The notes: generated from the sequence alone by a model not told the origin. A stretch of DNA of 64,000 bases from Comamonas badia DSM 17552 (GCF_000484635.1 NZ_AXVM01000003.1:410157-474156), one strand, 5' to 3'; positions 1 through 9,849 are shown, counted from the first letter of the stretch. Program-made: numbers and translations.

Positions 1-724
<724 letters not shown>

Positions 725-769
725 GGCGCGATAGAGGGATGAGAAAAAAAGGGGGGCAGGCGATGCGCC

Positions 770-1105
770 TCACCACCCCAAATATAAGTACAATGGCATG
801 TAAACCGCCATGCCCACGACGATGGTGCCCAGGATGCCCCGGCGCCAGAAGTACCACAGGCCCCCGGCCAGCACGGCGGGCAGGCGTGCATCGGCCAGGG
901 TCTCGATCAGCTGCCCATGCTGGATCAGCACCTCGGGCGCGACGACGGCGGCGATGGCCGCCAGTGGTGCGTATTTGAGCCCGCGGCGCAGCCATTGCGG
1001 CAGCGGCAATTCCCGCTCCGGAATCAGGAAGAACGCGCGCGTGAGCACGGTCACCAGGGCCAGCCCGGCAATGATGATCAGCATCAGCCACCACGGCTGG
1101 CTCAT
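770..1105 (-). CDS. azlD: AzlD-family small subunit of branched-chain amino-acid exporter
   Basis: A 111-residue, strongly hydrophobic protein starting [10 protein letters not shown] with about four predicted membrane helices. The segment TRAFFLIPERELPLPQWLRRGLKYAP is typical of AzlD (a conserved positively charged loop after the first helix). AzlD works with AzlC; in Bacillus the pair exports branched-chain amino acids and gives azaleucine resistance, and in proteobacteria the substrate is usually assumed by homology. The ATG at 1105 overlaps the azlC stop by four bases (ATGA), so the two are translationally coupled. A longer open frame extends upstream inside azlC but has no support as an alternative start. 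Confidence 0.92.
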   Translation of the reverse strand: MSQPWWLMLIIIAGLALVTVLTRAFFLIPERELPLPQWLRRGLKYAPLAAIAAVVAPEVLIQHGQLIETLADARLPAVLAGGLWYFWRRGILGTIVVGMAVYMPLYLYLGW

Positions 1106-1860
1106 GGCGGGCCTCCCGGGCTCCGGGTGGCGCGCGCCCGCTTGCGCGCCTGCTCCAGCGATTCCGCCGCCAGACCCACGGCCACCGCAACGACGACGGC
1201 CAGCAGGATGTTGAGCTTGAGCGGCAGCGCGTAGGCGGCGATTGCCGCGGTGCAGGCGGTGATGGTGGCCAGCCAGCTGGGCGTATCCGTCAGCATGGCC
1301 ATGAGAATCCCCAGCAGCGCCAGAACGCCCGCGAAGCCCAGGCCCCATTCCAATGGAATCTCGTTGGCCGCCACGATGCCGATGATCGATGCCACCTGCC
1401 ACGCAAGCCACAGTACCGTCGCCGCGCCCCAGAAATACGGCACCTGTTGCGCCTGTGGCTCGGGCTTGGGGAAGCGCTGCAGAAAGCCGACGAAGATCAC
1501 GTCGCCGCTCAAGTAGCCGATGGTGACGCGGTGCCAGCGCGGCAGGTGCGCGAAATATGTGCGCCACAGGTCGCTGAAGATCACGAAGCGCAGGTTCACG
1601 CAGGTGGCGGTGAGCCAGATGACCCAGAGCGGCGCATTCGCCGCCATCAGCGGCAGTACCGCCAGCTGCGCGCTGCCGGCAAACACCGTGAGGCTCAGCA
1701 CGATGGCCATGCCCACGCCCATGCCGGCCTTGACCATGGCGACGCCGGTGACCAGCCCCCAGGCGGCGATGCCCAGCGCCAGCCCGGTCATGTCAGTCAT
1801 GCCGAGCCGGAAATGCGGGCTGCGCACCACCTGCCTCAAGGCGGTCATGGCGCTGGTCAT
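1102..1860 (-). CDS. azlC: AzlC-family branched-chain amino-acid exporter, large subunit
   Basis: A 252-residue inner-membrane protein starting [12 protein letters not shown]. After a short cytoplasmic N-terminus it shows alternating hydrophobic segments, including the repeated small-residue stretch [18 protein letters not shown] and the downstream FVGFLQRFP and [13 protein letters not shown] motifs that recur in the AzlC family. It would form the exporter together with AzlD. The gene lies between fmt (4-base overlap, fmt stop over azlC start) and azlD (4-base overlap), suggesting that fmt, azlC and azlD are read as one message. A soluble alternative function is unlikely given the helix density. 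Confidence 0.93.
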   Translation of the reverse strand: MTSAMTALRQVVRSPHFRLGMTDMTGLALGIAAWGLVTGVAMVKAGMGVGMAIVLSLTVFAGSAQLAVLPLMAANAPLWVIWLTATCVNLRFVIFSDLWRTYFAHLPRWHRVTIGYLSGDVIFVGFLQRFPKPEPQAQQVPYFWGAATVLWLAWQVASIIGIVAANEIPLEWGLGFAGVLALLGILMAMLTDTPSWLATITACTAAIAAYALPLKLNILLAVVVAVAVGLAAESLEQARKRARATRSPGGPP

Positions 1861-2831
1861 CCGGGCTCGGCGCCGAGCGGGTCGCCGACGGCCATCGCGT
1901 GTCCGCGCAGAAATTCGCCCACCGCCAGACGCTTGCCCCCGGCGCGCTGCAAGGCTGTCAGGCGCAGCACCGAACCGTTGCCGCAGGCAACGCCTATTCC
2001 GTTTGAATCCATATATAAAATATGGCCAAAGCGCTTGTCTGTATTACGGTAGAAGCTATCAATTTCACAATCCCGGAGCTTGAGGGTCACACCGCCATGC
2101 ACGGTCTGGGTTCCGGGAAACGGGTCGAACGCCCGCACGCGCCGCTCCAGCACCTCGGCGGGCAGCGACCAATCCAGCGCGCTCTCGGCCTTGCTGATCT
2201 TGTGCGCGTAGCTGATGCCCTCGGGCGGCTGCGGGGTGGGCTGCAGTTCGCCTTGCTGCAGTTCCTTGAGCGCGCGCACGATCAATACGCCGCCCAGGGC
2301 CGCGAGTCGGTCGTGCAGCGTGCCGGTGGTCTCGCGCGGCGCAATCGCCAGTGCCTCGCGCAGCAGCATCGCACCCGTATCCAGCCCTTCATCCATCTGC
2401 ATGATGGTCACGCCGGTCTCGGCATCGCCGGCCTCGATCGCCCGGTGGATGGGCGCGGCACCGCGCCAGCGCGGCAGCAGGCTGGCGTGGATATTGAGGC
2501 ACCCATGGCGCGGCATCTGCAGTACCCAGGCCGGCAGGATCAGGCCGTAGGCGGCGACGATCAGGGCGTCGATCCGTGCCGCGGCCAAGGCGGTGCGCGC
2601 CGCCTGGGCGTCGTCAGGAAATCTGCCGTCCAGCCGCAGGCTGCGTGGCTGAACGACGGCAATGCCGTGGCGTGAGGCGCATTGCCTGACGGGGGAGGCC
2701 TGCAGCTGCAGGCCTCGCCCCGCCGGGCGATCGGGCTGGGTGAGCACCAAGGCCACCTCGAATCCTGCATCCAGCAATGCCTGCAGCGCCACGTGGGCGA
2801 AATCCGGGGTTCCGGCAAAGGCGATGCGCAT
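1857..2831 (-). CDS. fmt: Methionyl-tRNA formyltransferase with a repeat-derived segment in its C-terminal domain
   Basis: Formylates initiator Met-tRNA using 10-formyltetrahydrofolate. 324 residues from the ATG at 2831 ([11 protein letters not shown]); a TTG two codons upstream is less likely. The catalytic core shows [20 protein letters not shown] (Asn, His) and [11 protein letters not shown] with the catalytic Asp. The C-terminal tRNA-binding domain is unusual: residues about 254-277 ([14 protein letters not shown]... through YMDSN) are encoded by an AT-rich copy of a dispersed repeat (2001-2070), where relatives have a loop before the GI-VACG-G-LRL strand. The frame stays open, so the enzyme is probably functional. 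fmt is one gene away from def, whose product removes the formyl group, a classic pairing. Confidence 0.97.
   Translation of the reverse strand: MRIAFAGTPDFAHVALQALLDAGFEVALVLTQPDRPAGRGLQLQASPVRQCASRHGIAVVQPRSLRLDGRFPDDAQAARTALAAARIDALIVAAYGLILPAWVLQMPRHGCLNIHASLLPRWRGAAPIHRAIEAGDAETGVTIMQMDEGLDTGAMLLREALAIAPRETTGTLHDRLAALGGVLIVRALKELQQGELQPTPQPPEGISYAHKISKAESALDWSLPAEVLERRVRAFDPFPGTQTVHGGVTLKLRDCEIDSFYRNTDKRFGHILYMDSNGIGVACGNGSVLRLTALQRAGGKRLAVGEFLRGHAMAVGDPLGAEPG
2001..2070 (-). repeat. Dispersed GATAGCT-type repeat (copy A1) inside fmt
   Basis: Read on the minus strand this stretch runs AATTGATAGCTTCTACCG, then ACAAGCGCTTTGGCC and ends ATGGATTCAAAC. The same skeleton (AATTGATAGCT, then a GCGCTT-type block, then TTCAAA about 60 bases on) occurs at 30671-30726, 33324-33391, 49391-49453 and 58785-58845. 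It is far more AT-rich than the flanking fmt codons and stays in frame. The family is familiar to me from Comamonadaceae intergenic regions; its mode of spread is unknown. Confidence 0.75.
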
Positions 2832-2849
2832 CGTCAATCCTGCGGCCGG

Positions 2850-3341
2850 TCAGCGCCCCGGATCCGGTTCGCCGAGGATCTCGTCGGTGAACATCACGCG
2901 CCGCACCACGCCAGCAGGGTCGATGTGCACATGGGCAAGGCGGGGCGTGAGGTTTTCCATCAAGCGATAGGTCCAGATGTCGCCGTCGAAGCGCGCGACG
3001 CGCTCCACCAGCGCCGGCGGGCCGAAAAATGCCTGGACCGATGCGCGCGTGTCCACGCCCGGCAGCAGCTGCTGAAAGCTCGCCTCGCTCAGTACCTGCG
3101 TGACGGAAACCAGCCGGTGGCGGCCATCGAAATCGACGTGGTAGACCTGCTGCCCGGCCGGCTGGCGGCTGTACAGCAGCCGCACGCCGCCTTCGGCAAG
3201 GGCTTCGGTCTGGGTAGGCCGCCCCATCGACTGTTCGACGGTCTGCAGCGGCGTGCCCGGCTCAAGCCATTGGGGAACGGCGCAGCCCGCCAGCAGCACC
3301 CCGGCAAGGCATGCCATGGCGAGGTGCCGGACCGCACTCAT
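2850..3341 (-). CDS. Lipoprotein with two BamE/SmpA-like modules, between def and fmt
   Basis: A 163-residue putative outer-membrane lipoprotein. The N-terminus [20 protein letters not shown] ends in a lipobox (LAGC, Cys20), so signal peptidase II processing is expected. The mature part contains two similar units: [16 protein letters not shown] followed by a LLYSR strand, and [16 protein letters not shown] followed by a WTYRL strand. This G-x(4-6)-V-x3-G-x-P pattern recalls the BamE/SmpA/OmlA fold, here apparently duplicated. The start ATG overlaps the def stop (ATGA). The function is unknown; proximity to def and fmt probably reflects operon history rather than a role in formylation. Confidence 0.8.
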   Translation of the reverse strand: MSAVRHLAMACLAGVLLAGCAVPQWLEPGTPLQTVEQSMGRPTQTEALAEGGVRLLYSRQPAGQQVYHVDFDGRHRLVSVTQVLSEASFQQLLPGVDTRASVQAFFGPPALVERVARFDGDIWTYRLMENLTPRLAHVHIDPAGVVRRVMFTDEILGEPDPGR

Positions 3342-3862
3342 GCATCCACCGCCTGCTGCCGGTGTTCTTTTTGCTGCTTGATGAGCTTGGTCTTGATGCG
3401 CCCGCGCTTGAGCGCCGAAAGGTATTCGACGAAGACCTTGCCCATCAGGTGATCCATCTCGTGCTGGATGCAGACGGCCAGCAGTCCGTCGGCCTCGATC
3501 TCGCGCAGGCCGCCGTCCTGGCCAAGCGCCCGCACCCGCACGGCAGCGGCGCGCTCGACCTGGTCGTAGATGCCGGGCACCGAGAGGCAGCCTTCGTCGC
3601 CCACATGCTTCTCATCGCTGAGCCAGAGAGTCTCGGGGTTGATCAGCACCAGCGGCTGATCGCGTGTTTCGGAAACGTCGATCACGATGACGCGTTCGTG
3701 CACGTCCACCTGCGTGGCGGCCAGGCCTATGCCGTCGGCGTCGTACATGGTGGCGATCATGTCGGCCACCAGCGTCTGGATGCGGGCATCGACCGTCTGC
3801 ACCGGGCTGGCGACCTTGTGCAGGCGTGGATCGGGATAGCGGAGGATGGGAAGAATGGCCAT
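3338..3862 (-). CDS. def: Peptide deformylase
   Basis: Metalloenzyme that removes the N-formyl group from nascent proteins. At 174 residues it is the usual length. All three catalytic motifs are intact: GIGLAATQ (about residues 45-52), EGCLSVP (metal-binding Cys) and QHEMDHLMG (two metal-binding His plus the catalytic Glu). The start [14 protein letters not shown] is standard for the family. It is the first gene of a minus-strand series def, lipoprotein, fmt, azlC, azlD with 4-base overlaps or short gaps, and it is divergent from the LysM gene across a 167-base spacer that must hold both promoters. Confidence 0.98.
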   Translation of the reverse strand: MAILPILRYPDPRLHKVASPVQTVDARIQTLVADMIATMYDADGIGLAATQVDVHERVIVIDVSETRDQPLVLINPETLWLSDEKHVGDEGCLSVPGIYDQVERAAAVRVRALGQDGGLREIEADGLLAVCIQHEMDHLMGKVFVEYLSALKRGRIKTKLIKQQKEHRQQAVDA

Positions 3863-4029
3863 GGTGCAGCGCTCAATATGTCGTTATTCTCGCAACTTTC
3901 AAGCGCGAGAGTGTCTGGCAGGGGCAATAATCGTTGCCGAATCAAGAGCTTGGGTCGAGAATCTCTCTTGATTTGTGCTCAGGGCGAGCGCCCGCACACG
4001 CGGCGCAGCAGGCAAGAGGGAATTCTGAC

Positions 4030-5253
4030 ATGCAAGAAAACGGCAACCAGACAGAGGCAGGCAAGCAGGGCCGCGCGGCAGCGCTGGCAACCACCATGGC
4101 GCTCTCCCTGGCCTGCGTGCTGCCTTCGGGGGCTGCGTGGGCGCAGAAGTTTCCGATCACCGCGCAGCAGCGCGCCACGGCGCAACAGGCAGCGACGCGC
4201 GGCGTGCCGCTGTCCGAGCTGTCGGCCGACGCTCCCGATACCTACGTGGTGAAATCCGGCGATACGCTCTGGGCCATTGCAGGCATCTACCTCAAGCGCC
4301 CCTGGCGCTGGCCCGAGCTGTGGGGCATGAATATGCAGGCGATTGCCAACCCGCACCTGATCTACCCGGGCCAGACGCTGTACCTGGACAAATCGGGCGG
4401 CTACGCCCGGCTGCGGACCGGCGGCGCCAGCGAGACCATTCGCGTCTCGCCGCGCACCCGCTACGAAAGCCTGGCCGACAGCGCCTTGCCGACGCTCAGG
4501 CCGGGGCTGATAGAGCCCTTCCTGGTGGAGCCGGAGGTGGTGCAGGAGCTGGCCTTCGAGCAGGCACCGCGCATCGTCGCCACGCGCGGCGAGCATTCCA
4601 TCATCGCGGGCGGCGACCGTGCGTATGCGCGCGGGCCGGACGGCAGCCCGCTGGCGCTGGCCGCTGACACCCCGCGCCAATGGCGCGTGTACCGCAACGC
4701 CGTGCCCATGAAAGACCCCAGTACCGGGGAAATCCTGGGCTACGAGGCCCAGTATGTCGCCCAGGCATCGCTGGTGCGCGGCGAATCCGAGCAGGAAACC
4801 CCTGTGGCCGACGGCAAGGTGCAGGTGGATATCGTGCCGGCCACCGTCGATCTTTCCCGCGTCAAGGAAGAAGTGCGTCCGGGAGACCGGCTGCTGCCGG
4901 CGGCCAAGCGCGGCTTCGTGAACTACGTACCGCATGCCCCCGGCATTCCTGTCGGCGCCCAGGTCGTGTCCCTCTACGGCAGCGCGGCCGTCAGCTATGC
5001 CGGGCAGAATCAGGTGGTTTCCATCAATCGCGGAACGCAGGACGGCATCGAAGTCGGACAGGTGCTGACGGTGCTCAGCGGCGGCCAGCATGTGAAGGAC
5101 AAGACCGACGGGCGCAAGACCGTCATCAAGCTGCCCAGCGAAGTCAACGGCACCGCCATGGTGTTTCGCACCTTTGAGCGCGTTTCCTACGTGCTGCTGC
5201 TGCGGGTGACCGATGCCGTGCAGGTAGGCGACCACCTGGTCAATCCCGAATAA
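4030..5253 (+). CDS. Secreted LysM-domain peptidoglycan-binding protein
   Basis: 407 residues from the ATG at 4030, chosen because an AGAGGGA ribosome site lies about 7 bases upstream; a TTG 96 bases earlier has no such support. The N-terminus has a signal peptide (hydrophobic stretch TTMALSLACVLPSGAAWA, predicted cleavage after AWA). A single LysM domain spans about residues 72-120 (TYVVKSGDTLWAIAGIYLK ... NPHLIYPGQTLYL), with a WRWPELW insertion typical of the betaproteobacterial version beside dprA. The rest is a beta-rich region without a recognised catalytic motif. It probably binds peptidoglycan in the periplasm. The order def / lysM / dprA is a common one in this order of bacteria. Confidence 0.9.
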   Translation: MQENGNQTEAGKQGRAAALATTMALSLACVLPSGAAWAQKFPITAQQRATAQQAATRGVPLSELSADAPDTYVVKSGDTLWAIAGIYLKRPWRWPELWGMNMQAIANPHLIYPGQTLYLDKSGGYARLRTGGASETIRVSPRTRYESLADSALPTLRPGLIEPFLVEPEVVQELAFEQAPRIVATRGEHSIIAGGDRAYARGPDGSPLALAADTPRQWRVYRNAVPMKDPSTGEILGYEAQYVAQASLVRGESEQETPVADGKVQVDIVPATVDLSRVKEEVRPGDRLLPAAKRGFVNYVPHAPGIPVGAQVVSLYGSAAVSYAGQNQVVSINRGTQDGIEVGQVLTVLSGGQHVKDKTDGRKTVIKLPSEVNGTAMVFRTFERVSYVLLLRVTDAVQVGDHLVNPE

Positions 5254-5273
5254 CCCCGCCGGGCATCGCCGCA

Positions 5274-6416
5274 ATGCAGCGCGAAGAGCTGGCGGCCTGG
5301 CTGCGCCTGACGACGGCACGCGGCCTGGGCCCGCGGACGGTGCGCCGCCTGCTCGCTCGCTTTGGTCTGCCGCAGGCGGTATTGACCCATGCCGTGCATG
5401 ATTGGGCCGATTGCATCGGCGAGGCCCAGGCGCAGGCGTTGCAGGCGCACACAGGCGACGCCCTGCAGCCGCTGGTGGAGCGTGCCTGGCAGTGGCTGCA
5501 GGGGCGCGGCGCGGCGTCACGCGCCATCCTCACCCTGGCCGATCCCGCCTATCCCCGGCTGTTGCTGGAAACCGAGGATCCACCCGTGCTGCTGTACCTG
5601 GAGGGCGCGGCGCCGCTGTTCAATGTCCGCCGTTTTTTCCCCGAACACAGCATGGCGATCGTCGGCAGCCGCAACCCCACCGCGCAGGGCGCATTGAATG
5701 CGCGCCAGTTTGGCCAGGCACTGCGCGAAGCCGGTCTGAGCATCGTCTCCGGACTGGCCCGGGGAGTGGATGCGGCGGCGCATGAAGGTGCGCTGGCCGC
5801 CCGTGCCGATGCCGCCACGCCGGCCACGATCGCGGTTGTGGGCACCGGGCTGGACCAGGTGTACCCGCGTGCCCATGAGGCGCTGGCCGCGCGCATCCGG
5901 GAGAGCGGCTTGCTGGTCAGCGAATACCCGTTGGGCACGCCGCCGCTGGCGGCGAATTTTCCACGCCGCAACCGCATCATTTCCGGGCTGTCGCAGGGCA
6001 CGCTGGTGGTGGAGGCGGCATTGGCCTCGGGCTCGCTCATCACCGCCCGCCTCGCCAGCGAACAGGGGCGGGACGTGTTTGCAATACCCGGTTCCATCCA
6101 CGCGCCGCAGTCACGCGGCTGCCACGCGCTGATCCGCCAGGGCGCCAAGCTGGTGGAGACAGCGCAGGACATCCTGGAAGAGCTGCAGCTTGCCGGAGCG
6201 CCGCAGCCCGCCGTGCCATCCGAGCCCGCGTCTGCCCCCGCCACGCACGACCCGGTATTGCAGGCGCTGGGCTTTGATCCGGCAAGCCTGGATGCGCTGC
6301 TCGATCGCACGGGATTCGACACGGCCACGCTGCAGCTGCGGCTGCTGGAGCTGGAACTGGACGGCAGTGTCGCACGCCTGCCCGGAGGGTTGTTCCAGCG
6401 CGTGGCGGGCGCGTGA
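5274..6416 (+). CDS. dprA: DNA-processing protein DprA (DNA-protecting, recombination mediator in transformation)
   Basis: Cytoplasmic protein that binds incoming single-stranded DNA and loads RecA during natural transformation. 380 residues: an N-terminal helical region (about 1-70), the Rossmann-like core from HSMAIVGSRNPTAQG (about residue 124) through GLARGVDAAAHEGAL, GTGLDQVYPRAH, FPRRNRIISGLSQGTLVVEA and VFAIPGSI, and a C-terminal winged-helix (DML1-like) domain (about 310-378). All core motifs are present. It starts 20 bases after the LysM gene; the ribosome site at the chosen ATG is weak, so coupling to the upstream gene is possible. Confidence 0.96.
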   Translation: MQREELAAWLRLTTARGLGPRTVRRLLARFGLPQAVLTHAVHDWADCIGEAQAQALQAHTGDALQPLVERAWQWLQGRGAASRAILTLADPAYPRLLLETEDPPVLLYLEGAAPLFNVRRFFPEHSMAIVGSRNPTAQGALNARQFGQALREAGLSIVSGLARGVDAAAHEGALAARADAATPATIAVVGTGLDQVYPRAHEALAARIRESGLLVSEYPLGTPPLAANFPRRNRIISGLSQGTLVVEAALASGSLITARLASEQGRDVFAIPGSIHAPQSRGCHALIRQGAKLVETAQDILEELQLAGAPQPAVPSEPASAPATHDPVLQALGFDPASLDALLDRTGFDTATLQLRLLELELDGSVARLPGGLFQRVAGA

Positions 6417-6506
6417 TCTGCAGCCGTGGTTTGAGCCAATGGCTGCTTCGCGCTACACTCGCAGGTCAGTCACATACCGCTTACCGGCTTTAGAGGAGCA
6501 GCCACC

Positions 6507-6653
6507 ATGTCCGATCATCCCGTTGCCACTGGCGAGCAGGCGCACGATGTCGATCCGATCGAAGCCGTCACATCGGTGATTCCGCTGGTCATCCCGGCCT
6601 TTGGCGCCATGGTGATTTTCATCCTGGCGATGATTGCGGTGAGCGTCGGCTAG
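6507..6653 (+). CDS. Small single-pass membrane protein (48 residues)
   Basis: The ATG at 6507 is preceded by AGAGGAG at a good distance. The protein starts MSDHPVATGEQ, has an acidic N-terminal half, and from about residue 24 a hydrophobic helix IPLVIPAFGAMVIFILAMIAVSVG running to the C-terminus. It is followed 20 bases later by a strong intrinsic terminator, so this is a bounded transcription unit rather than a chance frame. I do not recognise the family. The N-terminus would face the cytoplasm if inserted as a tail anchor. It may be cotranscribed with dprA 90 bases upstream. Confidence 0.72.
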   Translation: MSDHPVATGEQAHDVDPIEAVTSVIPLVIPAFGAMVIFILAMIAVSVG

Positions 6654-6673
6654 GCATTTGCACCGCCGCCCAG

Positions 6674-6698
6674 AAGCCCCGCTTTGCGGGGCTTTTTT
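6674..6698 (+). terminator. Rho-independent terminator after the 48-residue protein gene
   Basis: A nine-base-pair perfect stem AAGCCCCGC / GCGGGGCTT with a TTT loop, followed by further T residues. It ends the dprA/small-protein transcript and insulates pckG. Confidence 0.93.
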
Positions 6699-6901
6699 GT
6701 GGGTCAAGAAGGAGAAGAATGCATATTTTCATGCATTGATTGCATAGATTTGCCGGTGCTGGTGCGGACAAAGTCTGATCGGCTTCCTAAAATCGACCTC
6801 CCGCAGGCGGTTGTTGGCAGTCCGCCTGTCTGGCGAGAGTCTTTTTTTCAAAGGTCGCGCCTTGCCGTCCGGCGTTCACACGCACGCGGCAGGGCGCTGC
6901 T

Positions 6902-6922
6902 TTTGAAAAAACGTTTTTCAAA
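6902..6922 (+). promoter_or_regulatory. 21-base palindrome just upstream of pckG
   Basis: TTTGAAAAA, three bases (ACG), then TTTTTCAAA: a perfect 9-base inverted repeat ending 17 bases before the pckG ATG. A second TTTTTCAAA half lies at 6844-6852. The placement, over the 5' untranslated region, fits either an operator for a repressor of pckG or an RNA hairpin that covers the ribosome site. No regulator gene is adjacent. The remainder of the 286-base interval (6654-6939) holds the terminator and an AT-rich stretch with repeated GCAT. Confidence 0.5.
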
Positions 6923-6939
6923 CTCAGGAAGTCCATCCC

Positions 6940-8805
6940 ATGAATGCTCCCACCCTTCGGGGCCTGCCGATTCAGGTACCTGCCTATGTCAAGAATGCCA
7001 AGCTGATTGCCTGGGTCGCCGATATGGTGGCGCTGTGCAAACCGGCAAAAGTGCACTGGTGCGACGGCAGCCAGCAGGAATACGACACCCTGTGCCAGCA
7101 GCTTGTCGACGTCGGTACCTTCAAACGCCTGAACCCGGCCAGGCGCGCCAATTCCTACCTTGCCTGGTCGGACCCGAGCGACGTGGCCCGTGTGGAGGGC
7201 CGCACCTACATCTGCTCCGAGAAAAAGGAAGACGCCGGCCCCACCAACAACTGGATGGCCCCGGCCGAGATGCGCGCCACGCTGCAGCCGCTGTTCGATG
7301 GCTGCATGGCCGGACGCACGATGTATGTCGTGCCGTTCTCCATGGGCCCGCTGGGCAGCCCCATCGCGCAGATCGGCGTGGAGCTCTCCGACAGCGCCTA
7401 TGTGGCGGTGAACATGAAGCTGATGACGCGCATGGGTCGCGCCGTGCACGACGTGATCGGCACCGACGGCAGCTTCGTGCCCTGCATGCACACCGTGGGC
7501 GTGCCCCTTGCCGCCGGCGAGAAGGACCAGACCAGCTGGCCGTGCAACGAGACCAAATACATCGTGCACTACCCCGAGACACGTGAAATCTGGAGCTATG
7601 GCTCGGGCTATGGCGGCAACGCGCTGCTGGGCAAGAAGTGCCTGGCGCTGCGCATCGCCTCCACCATGGGCCGTGATGAAGGCTGGCTCGCCGAGCACAT
7701 GCTGATCCTGGGTGTGCAGAACCCCCAGGGCAAGAAGTACCACGTCGCGGCCGCGTTCCCCAGTGCCTGCGGCAAAACCAACTTTTCCATGCTGGTGCCC
7801 CCCACCGGGTTTGATGGCTGGAAGGTCACAACCATAGGCGACGACATCGCCTGGATCAAGCCGCAGGCGGACGGCAGCCTGCGCGCCATCAACCCCGAGG
7901 CGGGCTACTTCGGCGTGGCGCCCGGCACCAACATGCAGACCAATCCGAACTGCATGCTGAGCCTCAAGAGCGATGTGATCTTCACCAATGTGGCGCTGAC
8001 CGACGATGGCGACGTCTGGTGGGAAGGCATGGAGAAGGACACCGGCGACCTGCCAGAGCACCTGCTGGACTGGAAGGGCCAGGACTGGACGCCTGCCATT
8101 GCCAGGGAAACCGGCGCCAAGGCCGCGCATCCGAACGCGCGATTCACGACGGCAGCCACCAACAACCCGGCGCTGGACGCCGCCTGGGATGACCCGGCGG
8201 GTGTGGTGATCGACGCGATGATCTTTGGCGGCCGGCGCTCCACCACCGTGCCGCTGGTGACCGAGGCGCGCGATTGGCAGGAAGGCGTCTACATGGCGGC
8301 GACCATGGGCTCGGAAACCACCGCGGCCGCCGTCGGCCAGCAGGGCGTGGTGCGGCGCGACCCGTTCGCCATGCTGCCGTTCGCCGGCTACAACATGAGC
8401 GATTATTTTCAGCACTGGCTCGACATGGGCGAGAGGCTGCAGGCCGCCGGCGCCACCCTGCCCCGCATCTACTGCGTGAACTGGTTCCGCAAGGGGGCGG
8501 ATGGCAAGTTCGTCTGGCCCGGCTATGGCGAAAACATGCGCGTGCTCAAGTGGATGCTCGATCGTATCGAAGGCAAGGCCCAGGGGCGGCAAACCGCCTT
8601 CGGCGTCGCGCCGCAGTATGGCGAAATCAATTGGCAGGGCCTGGATTTCTCGCAGGCGCAGTTCGACACGGTCACGGATATCGATGGTGCGGCGTGGAGC
8701 GAAGAGCTCAAGCTGCACGATGCGCACTTCGACAAACTCGCCCACCACCTGCCGCCGCAGCTGCTGGCCACGCGCTCGGCGCTGCAGCAGCGCCTGGGCG
8801 TCTGA
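6940..8805 (+). CDS. pckG: Phosphoenolpyruvate carboxykinase (GTP)
   Basis: Converts oxaloacetate and GTP to phosphoenolpyruvate, the first committed step of gluconeogenesis. 621 residues, normal for the GTP family and unlike the ATP family (about 530). The active-site P-loop ACGKTN is at residues 276-281 with the catalytic Cys277 ([13 protein letters not shown]). R-W-W-type substrate segments such as YVVPFSMGP, the metal-binding region GDDIAW, and the guanine-binding stretch NWFRKG near residue 514 are present. A separate promoter is expected because a terminator and a 250-base regulatory region precede it. A universal stress protein gene follows 20 bases later and may be cotranscribed. Confidence 0.98.
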   Translation: MNAPTLRGLPIQVPAYVKNAKLIAWVADMVALCKPAKVHWCDGSQQEYDTLCQQLVDVGTFKRLNPARRANSYLAWSDPSDVARVEGRTYICSEKKEDAGPTNNWMAPAEMRATLQPLFDGCMAGRTMYVVPFSMGPLGSPIAQIGVELSDSAYVAVNMKLMTRMGRAVHDVIGTDGSFVPCMHTVGVPLAAGEKDQTSWPCNETKYIVHYPETREIWSYGSGYGGNALLGKKCLALRIASTMGRDEGWLAEHMLILGVQNPQGKKYHVAAAFPSACGKTNFSMLVPPTGFDGWKVTTIGDDIAWIKPQADGSLRAINPEAGYFGVAPGTNMQTNPNCMLSLKSDVIFTNVALTDDGDVWWEGMEKDTGDLPEHLLDWKGQDWTPAIARETGAKAAHPNARFTTAATNNPALDAAWDDPAGVVIDAMIFGGRRSTTVPLVTEARDWQEGVYMAATMGSETTAAAVGQQGVVRRDPFAMLPFAGYNMSDYFQHWLDMGERLQAAGATLPRIYCVNWFRKGADGKFVWPGYGENMRVLKWMLDRIEGKAQGRQTAFGVAPQYGEINWQGLDFSQAQFDTVTDIDGAAWSEELKLHDAHFDKLAHHLPPQLLATRSALQQRLGV

Positions 8806-8825
8806 CCCGTCAACGAAAGCACACC

Positions 8826-9248
8826 ATGCGCATTTTGCTGGCTGTCGATGGCAGCGCCTATACGCAGAAGATGCTGGACTACCTGGCCGCTCACGATGAA
8901 ATGCTGGGGCCGGAGCATCAGTACAGCGCCATCACGGTGCAACCGCCCCTGCCGCCGCGCGCCCGTGCCGCGCTGAGCAAGGAGGTGGTGGACGGCTACT
9001 ACGCCGACGAGGCCGAGCGCGTCATGAAACCGGTGCAGGAATTCCTGCAGCGCAAGGGCGTGCAGGCCCAGTTGCTGTCCAAGGTCGGGCCCATTGGCGA
9101 TACGATTGCCGCGACGGCCGAGTCGGATGGCTACGACCTGATCGTCATGGGCACGCAGGGCCAGGGTGCGCTGGGCAAGCTCCTCCTGGGCTCCGTCAGC
9201 ACGCAGGTGCTGGCGCGCTGCACGGTGCCGGTGCTGCTGGTGCGGTGA
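8826..9248 (+). CDS. Universal stress protein, UspA family, ATP-binding type
   Basis: A 140-residue cytosolic Usp domain beginning MRILLAVDGSAYTQKML. The C-terminus contains the nucleotide-binding signature G-x2-G-x9-G-S (GTQGQGALGKLLLGS) followed by VSTQVLARCTVPVLLVR, the classical ending, so this is an ATP-binding member. The start ATG lies 20 bases after pckG, suggesting joint transcription. Usp proteins of this type are linked to survival under starvation or hypoxia; the specific role here cannot be told. Confidence 0.94.
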   Translation: MRILLAVDGSAYTQKMLDYLAAHDEMLGPEHQYSAITVQPPLPPRARAALSKEVVDGYYADEAERVMKPVQEFLQRKGVQAQLLSKVGPIGDTIAATAESDGYDLIVMGTQGQGALGKLLLGSVSTQVLARCTVPVLLVR

Positions 9249-9282
9249 GTCGGCAGAATCCACGGAACAAGAGAGGGGAACG

Positions 9283-9840
9283 ATGGCTGCATACGCTGGG
9301 ACTCGGATGGCGCTGGGCGCGGTGCTGCTTGGCTCTGCCGCCCTGCTGGGCGGATGCGCGGCGATGAGCGAGCAGGAATGCCGTACCGCCAACTGGGGCG
9401 AACAGGGCATGCGCGACGCCCTTGACGGTTACCCGCGCTCGCGTTTGCAAGACATCCGCGAAGCCTGTGCCGAGGCGGGCGTGCGCCCCAATGAAGCGTT
9501 GTACTTCAATGGCTGGGAGGCCGGCATCGTGCGTTTCTGCACGCCGCAGAATGGTGCCAGCTGGGGCCGCGACGGCAAGTCCTACAGCAATTCCTGTCCG
9601 CCACAGATGGAGGCGGGCTTTCTTGATCGCTACCGGGTGGGACACCGCGCTTATGACGCCGAGCAGAATCTCAGGCGCCTGCAAAGTGAGCAATCCTCGC
9701 GCCAGCGCGATCTGGACAAGGCCAGGGACGATGATCAGCGCCGGCGCATCCGCTCCGATCTGCGCGACCTGGATCGGCGCATCGCCAACGCACGCGACGA
9801 TCTGGACCGCGCCGAATGGCAGTTGCGCATGGGGCGCTGA
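9283..9840 (+). CDS. DUF2799 lipoprotein
   Basis: 185 residues from the ATG at 9283, preceded by AGAGGGG. The signal sequence ends in a lipobox LGGC (about residue 25). The mature part has the DUF2799 pattern: C-R-T-A-N-W-GEQGMRDALDGYP, then a helical segment, CAEAGVRPNEALYFNGWEAGIVRFC and a GRDGKSYSNSCPP block, with spaced cysteines able to form disulfides. The last 60 residues are highly charged (RQRDLDKARDDDQRRRIRSD) and probably form a coiled coil. The function of DUF2799 proteins is not established. The gene is 9 bases upstream of greB. Confidence 0.87.
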   Translation: MAAYAGTRMALGAVLLGSAALLGGCAAMSEQECRTANWGEQGMRDALDGYPRSRLQDIREACAEAGVRPNEALYFNGWEAGIVRFCTPQNGASWGRDGKSYSNSCPPQMEAGFLDRYRVGHRAYDAEQNLRRLQSEQSSRQRDLDKARDDDQRRRIRSDLRDLDRRIANARDDLDRAEWQLRMGR

Positions 9841-9849
9841 TTACCGGGA

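Noticed and set aside
3979..5520. A 513-codon frame antisense to the LysM gene
   Set aside because: No domain, and it is fully covered by the LysM protein with signal peptide and LysM motif on the plus strand.
6787..8748. A 653-codon open frame antisense to pckG
   Set aside because: Shadow of pckG with low-complexity His/Gly/Ala composition and no recognisable domain.
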